A DNA stretch of 64,000 nt from positions 176,254,294-176,318,293 of the forward strand of contig OZ018318.1 in the NCBI GenBank assembly GCA_963969495.1, given 5' to 3'. Shown piece after piece: positions 58,883-64,000 of the stretch (position 1 is its first letter; every line of letters begins with the position of its first letter). The DNA comes from Ceratothoa steindachneri. Lineage: Eukaryota > Arthropoda > Malacostraca > Isopoda > Cymothoidae. The notes below the pieces were generated by a model that ran no database searches, was not told the origin of the DNA, and saw only the letters and a program-made list of their open reading frames with translations. The translations under genes and the position numbers were made by a program.

Positions 58883-60480
58883 TTGAAACTAAAAGACAGT
58901 GATAATAATAGTTCAGACTCATTCGATAACGAATTAGAGCTGATAATTGATGGAAATAATCAAAATGATGAAACGTGGCAACTTGCCCCTATTTTCTCCC
59001 AGGAACATCCTATTTCACGATGCCCGCTACGGATTCCAAACGCAATTTTTAATAACGAAATCCTATTAGACATATGCATTGAAACAAATCGCTATTATGA
59101 ACAAATTTCAGAAAATCCTATCTATTCTTCATCCACCCTACATAGAGGGGAGAATTTATCCGTAAGTGAGGTTTACGTTTTTATTGCCCTCACCCTCCCA
59201 AAACCTCATGTGAAGAAGTATAAACTAGCTGACTAATGGTCAACTGAGGACTTTATTGAAACTTCATTTTGTAGGAATTTTAGCCAAAGAATCGATATCA
59301 ACTAATTTTAAGTTTTCTTAACTTTGCTGATAATTTGGTTGGAGGAATAAGGGGAACAATGTGGAATGTAGGACGCTTCTTTCATTCAATGAAAGAAAAA
59401 TTCAAAGCGCATTTGTCCCCTTCCAAAAACTAGTGATAGACGTATCTATTGTTTTCTTCAAGGGCTGTCTATTATTTAAACATACATCCGTTTAAAATGA
59501 CATCGTTTCGGGCTCAAGCTTTTTATTTTGCGCGATTGTGAGACAGGGATAATCTTAGATATGATACTTTACACAGGAAGCACAAAAGATAATAAGCACA
59601 ATGATTTACTAGGAATATCTGTGGGAATTGTGAAAAGACGGATGAAACCATATCTAAGATTAGGTCATATTTTATATACAGATAATTGGTAGACAAATCT
59701 TGTTTTGTGCTCTGTCCTTCTGGATCAGATGGATCAGAATATGGGCCTCTGTGGAACAGTAAAAAGAAATCGCAAATTTATGGCCAACTTACACAAGACC
59801 ATAACAAAGGTTATCGTTGAACGACTGGGAAAGAATGTGATTTTAGCCATCAATGGGTTGATAAGCGTGAAGTGTTTGATTATTACCTCCGTACACAAGG
59901 CAAATCACTAAACTTAGGAAAAAAAGTTATAGAACTGGAGAAAAAATAAAGAAACCGGATTCAATAAAGGATTACAATATAAACATGCGCCTTATTGACA
60001 AGTAAGATATGATGATCAGTTCTGTCGAATGTCTTAGCTAATCCATTAAATGGTACAGAAGCTGTTTAACCGTCTTGTTGATCTTGCCTATGCGAAATGG
60101 ATATATCGTGCATCTGATGAATGTATATTGTACACAATAAAGGCTTTCTTTCAGAGAATTTACAATGGAAGTAATAAAACATTTACTTGACAGACATTAC
60201 TCAGTGACTAGGGTTTCACACTAACTATGTACTCTGCCTTCGGTAAATTCCTTTAATAGACCACGATGAATAGGTTTTACAGTAAAGCATTATATAGCTT
60301 CAATGCCAGCTGTGGGTGAAGGAAAATCGGCTCAAAAGAATGTTATGTTTGTGCTAAAAAAATGTTGGAAAGCGCATAACATTATGGTGTAAGACATTGC
60401 CAAGCGCCATTCTGCATGGAGTTCTGCTTTTCTGAATACCATGCAACCAAAGATATTTGAAAAGAACGCATGTATTAACA
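58883..60480 (+). pseudogene. piggyBac transposase, near full length, decayed
   Basis: The first frame (58883-59236) has an acidic N-terminus (DSDNNSSDSFDNELE), then LLDICIETNRYYEQ and LSVSEVYVFIALTL, both piggyBac landmarks. Further frames hold LVIDVSIVFFKGCLLFK near 59430 (first catalytic aspartate), HRFGLKLF and ETGIILDMILYTGS near 59500-59580, then HILYTDNW near 59670 (second aspartate) and GLCGTVKRNRKFMANL near 59745. Downstream frames show SIKDYNINMRLIDK near 59965, KWYRKLFNRLVDLAYAKW near 60055, and a C-terminal cysteine-rich finger CYVCAKK and HCQAPFCMEFCFSEYHA near 60335-60440. Domain order is complete, with many frameshifts. Confidence 0.85.
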
Positions 60481-61215
60481 ATTTTTGTATATTTTTAGAC
60501 ATATCCGTACATACATGCATACTAAATTTTGTTTTAATTAGAAAAAACTAAAAAGTATAATTCAGTAATTATTATTTTTTGTTATCATTAATATAAAAAC
60601 TTATATTTTAGTTCAATACTATGTGAACATTTTGAAGAATTTCTTTACTTATAAAAGATATTTTTGTCATGTGTAGATTTGTGTGTCCAAAAATAAATTG
60701 TTTTCGTTCACTGAAAAAGACTGTCAGGGTAGCTTCCTTGTTGGGGAGATTGTGGGAGAAAAAAGAAAAAAAATGCGTTGGTGCCAAATGCTACATCGGA
60801 ACTCAAATAAGGGCATTTAAATAACCATTTAAAGCTAATCTAGTGAAGAAATTTCCACAAGACAAGTAAGATCAATATGTACATATTTTATATATTTTTT
60901 ATTGATAAGAAATTTTCTTTTTAAAGAAGTGAATTTCAAATGACTTTTTAAAATTCAATCCTTTGGATAATGAAAGAGCTTCCAGTTTCAAAGCCGTGGC
61001 GAAGAATCTAGGATATAAGTTATCAGTAAATAAAGATTCTGGAAGTTCCCTTAGATAAAGTTTTAAGTATTTCAATAGTTAATGAAGCGCATTTTCAAAA
61101 AAAAAGTTGTTAGCGATAGAAACGAATACTTACTACTACTTTCTTATCCCGTCTATGATTGTACATACATCATTTGTTTTGAAGTGTTTTTGATTTATAA
61201 AATATTGTGTATAAT
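60481..61215. other. No gene seen
   Basis: AT-rich; no motif. Confidence 0.4.
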
Positions 61216-63665
61216 CACACCTAGGTGATATCCTAGGTGAAATTAAAGCCCTGGTTAGCCTAGTTGATAGGCATTGACAACAAGTAGGTCAAATCTGAAT
61301 CACCCGGTGGATATTTCTAGATCCTCTGGAGCTTTACTTGGCCTAGTGTATTTTCCAGGAACTACCCAAAGCTATCACTGGACCATCTAAACTTCCTGGA
61401 TTACCTCAAGCTCTCAATAACCATGGGGATATCTACCTAATTCCCTAAGCTCTTGCTCTCCTAGGGGACATGCCTGAAAAAATCAAACTCCCTGGAATGA
61501 TGGATATCCTGCAAACCTAGTGAATACTTCGGACTAAATTGCTCTTGCTCTCGTAGGTTTAGGATATTATAGCAAAATCCAAACTCTCATATGCATAGTA
61601 TATAGCAGTCGACACACCAGGGACTGGTCTAAGCAATTGAATATCTTCAAAATTCAAGGAGCTGAGCCTCTTGAAACCCTAGTTCAAATTTCGAGAAGAT
61701 ACAGAGCTCTTACTACCCTAGTGTAAACTCTGGTTGGTTCCAGAGATCTCGCTGAACTTGTGGACATCATCGGTATAATCGATCCTCTTGATGGGATATC
61801 CTTGTACATCCAAGAAATTTTGCTTGTCTAATCGATATTCCTGGGAAACCCTAAACTCTCACTTATACTCCATGAAAATCAGAATCGCTCGCTGTCTTTT
61901 GTCTCTCTTCTGAGAACCAAGCGATTTCGATAGCCTAGTATTTATATCCTATTAAACTCTAGCTCTCTCTGACATATTGCACATCCTTGCAAAACAAAGC
62001 TCTCTTGCCTGCATTGAATATATCAAATGAGAACCCATACTCCTATCTAGATAGCTTAGTGAATATTCCTGGGACATTTGGAACCATCGACTGGCCTAGT
62101 GGATTTCGATAACAGTCAAGTTATCTCGTTGGCATAGTGACTATCTCTTGAAAAAAAGGAAACTTTGCTAGCTCAGCTGATATCTCTTGTTAAATAGAAG
62201 CGGTCACTTTCTATGTACAGTGGTGTTCACTGATAATTAGGAGCTTTTGCTAAGCTAGTGAAAATCCATGAAAAACCAAGTGCACTCGCTTACTTATTGT
62301 TACGAGTATTCCTGACTACATTAGCATTTGCTAGCCTGTTTAACATATCTTAACACCCAGTTTATAGCTTCTCTACTATTATACCCTATCAAATAGGAGC
62401 TCTTCATAGCCTATTGTATATTTTAAAACAATCAGGAGCTCTCGTAAGCCTAGTGGATTCTCAAGGATCCCGTGTGGAGTTCGTGGGACAAGAGGAGCTA
62501 TTTTTCACATATTAGATATTCTCGACAACCAGGATCTATCGCTTGATTAGTGAATAAATTCCCTTTGCAAGTCACGTACATCGGGTGGCCTAGTGTATAT
62601 GTTTGGACAGCCAGATTCTATCAATTTCCCAGTTACTATTCCTGTACAAAGATGAATTCTTATTTCTCTATAAGATATCTCAAGACAACCAGGAGCTATA
62701 ACTCATTTAGGGCATATCCTTGGAATACAAAGAACACTGGCTAGATTAGTGGATATTAAGAAAAAACACAAACTTTCGCTAAACGAATAAATATATCCGA
62801 AAACCAGGAAAGCTTTTTGGCCTAATGTATCTCTACGGAAACCTGAGGGCTCTCGCTAAGATATTGAAAATTCACGGAAATCCATTAGTTCTCTCTATTT
62901 TAATAGATATTGCGTAACAACCTAGAGTTGATACTGATCTGATGCATATCAAGGGGACGAGCTAGTTTGGCCTCGAAAAAAGAAAAGTTTCGTGCTCTTT
63001 CGGATATCTCAGGCAAACCTAGAGGTGTAACTTATTCTCTTGCATACTGCATAGTGCATAGCCCAGAAAAACAGGTGCTCTTGCTATTCTAGTATATATC
63101 TCTGAACAAAATAAGTTCCTTGCTGAGTTAGTGCATATTACTGGATATCCAGCGCTTTTTCTAGCATAAGGGATGTCCGCAAAAAAAGGTCTTCGCTGGT
63201 AAAAGGTTATCGCCTTGTTAAGTCGGAGCTTCAACTTTCAGAGTGTATGTCCACGGACAATTAGGCTCGCTGGCCTATAGAATATTCAGGAAAACGAGAA
63301 GCGCTTGATTGCCAACTAGATTTCTACCCTTAAAACGATCTCTCGATGCCCCAAATTATCCATGGATAACCAGAAACCCTTATTATCCTATTCGCTGTCC
63401 ATCAATACATAGGAGTTCTTGCTTACCTAGTGAATATCCAGGAATAAAAAAGCCCTAGGTGGCCGCCTGGATATTTGGTTATTCCTTGACAACTAGAAAC
63501 TCTTGCAACCTTAGTGGATATCCACAGAAAACCACAAACGCTTTTTAAATTATCAAACCATGAGATATATTCAACCTAGTGGATTTCCTCAGACAACCTA
63601 GTAATCTCGCTGGACTTTTGAATATTCCCCATCAAATATGAAGTCAGATTAGCTTAGAATAAATG
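61216..63665. repeat. Decayed tandem array, unit about 40 bp
   Basis: Some 2.45 kb built from roughly 60 diverged units of 38-44 bp. The unit can be summarised as GGAGCTCTTGCTAGCCTAG followed by TGGATATCCCTGGAAAACCA. Clear examples begin near 61327, 62072, 62111, 62238, 63411 and 63494. No two units are identical, so the array is old and no longer homogenised. Open frames inside it are chance. Confidence 0.88.
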
Positions 63666-64000
63666 GCGTATGATTTACAAGTCTAAATACCTTGATAAAT
63701 TGCCGGCGAAAGGAGTCTCCAATGATTTTTTGGCGCTCAGGAAAATGATTCAGTCTCCAGCGGGGTGTCTTGCTTTAGTCATGCGGGCAAATATCTTTGC
63801 CCTTGAAAGTCAACTATCACGAACTTGCGTAGAGTTTGTTAAGTCCCACTTCCTTCCTTCCTTCAGGTGCAGCTAGTGTCCTTCTCAGAGCTGCTAGGAT
63901 GTGTTACCTATCCAATGCTTTTATTTGATTCGGTAACCAAGAAACACGGAGAAGATTCTAAATCAGGTTAATGAATTGGATGTGACAGAAAGGCCTATTT
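63666..64000 (+). other. Unrecognised open frame and flank
   Basis: A 68-codon plus-strand frame (63670-63876, LPAKGVSNDFLALRKM) follows the array. It has less biased composition than the array but no motif I know, and the window ends soon after. Confidence 0.3.

Noticed and set aside
63019..63234. 71-codon minus-strand frame in the 40-bp array
   Set aside because: Lies in diverged tandem repeats and has no conserved peptide periodicity.
61216..63665. CRISPR array
   Set aside because: Units are short, diverged and contiguous without unique spacers, and the window is eukaryotic in character.

Overview
The window looks like invertebrate, probably arthropod (perhaps crustacean-like), nuclear DNA. 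It is AT-rich, full of (TA)n microsatellites, and holds decayed animal mobile elements: CR1-like and Jockey/I-like LINEs, Penelope-like elements, Ty3/gypsy elements of the Gmr1-like type, Tc1/mariner, piggyBac and hAT. I see no intact host gene, no rRNA and no standard tRNA gene. Almost every coding trace is a pseudogene with stops and frameshifts. The organism guess is inference; no species-level marker is visible.

Layout. 0-7 kb: a Jockey/I-like LINE, two CR1-like LINE pieces, a hAT remnant and a Tc1/mariner element with terminal repeats. 7-15.5 kb: a (TA)n-flanked foldback element, then a pseudogene of an invertebrate multicopy protein family that is split by a Ty3/gypsy element (A, 8766-15149, 1.4-kb LTRs, TSD CACAA). 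16.8-18.1 kb: an LTR sitting inside a (TA)n tract; its sister is a solo LTR at 38.4-39.7 kb on the minus strand (TSD TTGTC). 19.8-25 kb: LINE, piggyBac and hAT fragments plus small tandem and inverted repeats. 25.3-29.4 kb: a second gypsy element (B, TSD ATCTT) inserted into a minus-strand LINE endonuclease region. 30-37 kb: mostly unassigned, with a possible LTR and (TA)n near 33-34 kb. 37.4-40.5 kb: piggyBac, the solo LTR, then a Penelope-like GIY-YIG fragment. 40.4-51.65 kb: a large inverted repeat, each arm carrying a Tc1-like element, the right arm additionally broken by a mariner; the spacer holds a third gypsy element (C). 52-61 kb: a hAT MITE with 8-bp TSD, a tRNA-like palindrome between (TA)n tracts, a Penelope-like RT piece and a piggyBac pseudogene. 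61.2-63.7 kb: a strongly decayed tandem array with a unit of about 40 bp.

Most informative observations: three related gypsy copies together show integrase upstream of RT/RNase H (Gmr1-like order); elements A and B both carry (TA)n between the 5' LTR and the primer-binding site; the nested insertions give a relative chronology; and the palindrome near 56 kb and the 40-bp array are structures that no coding annotation explains.
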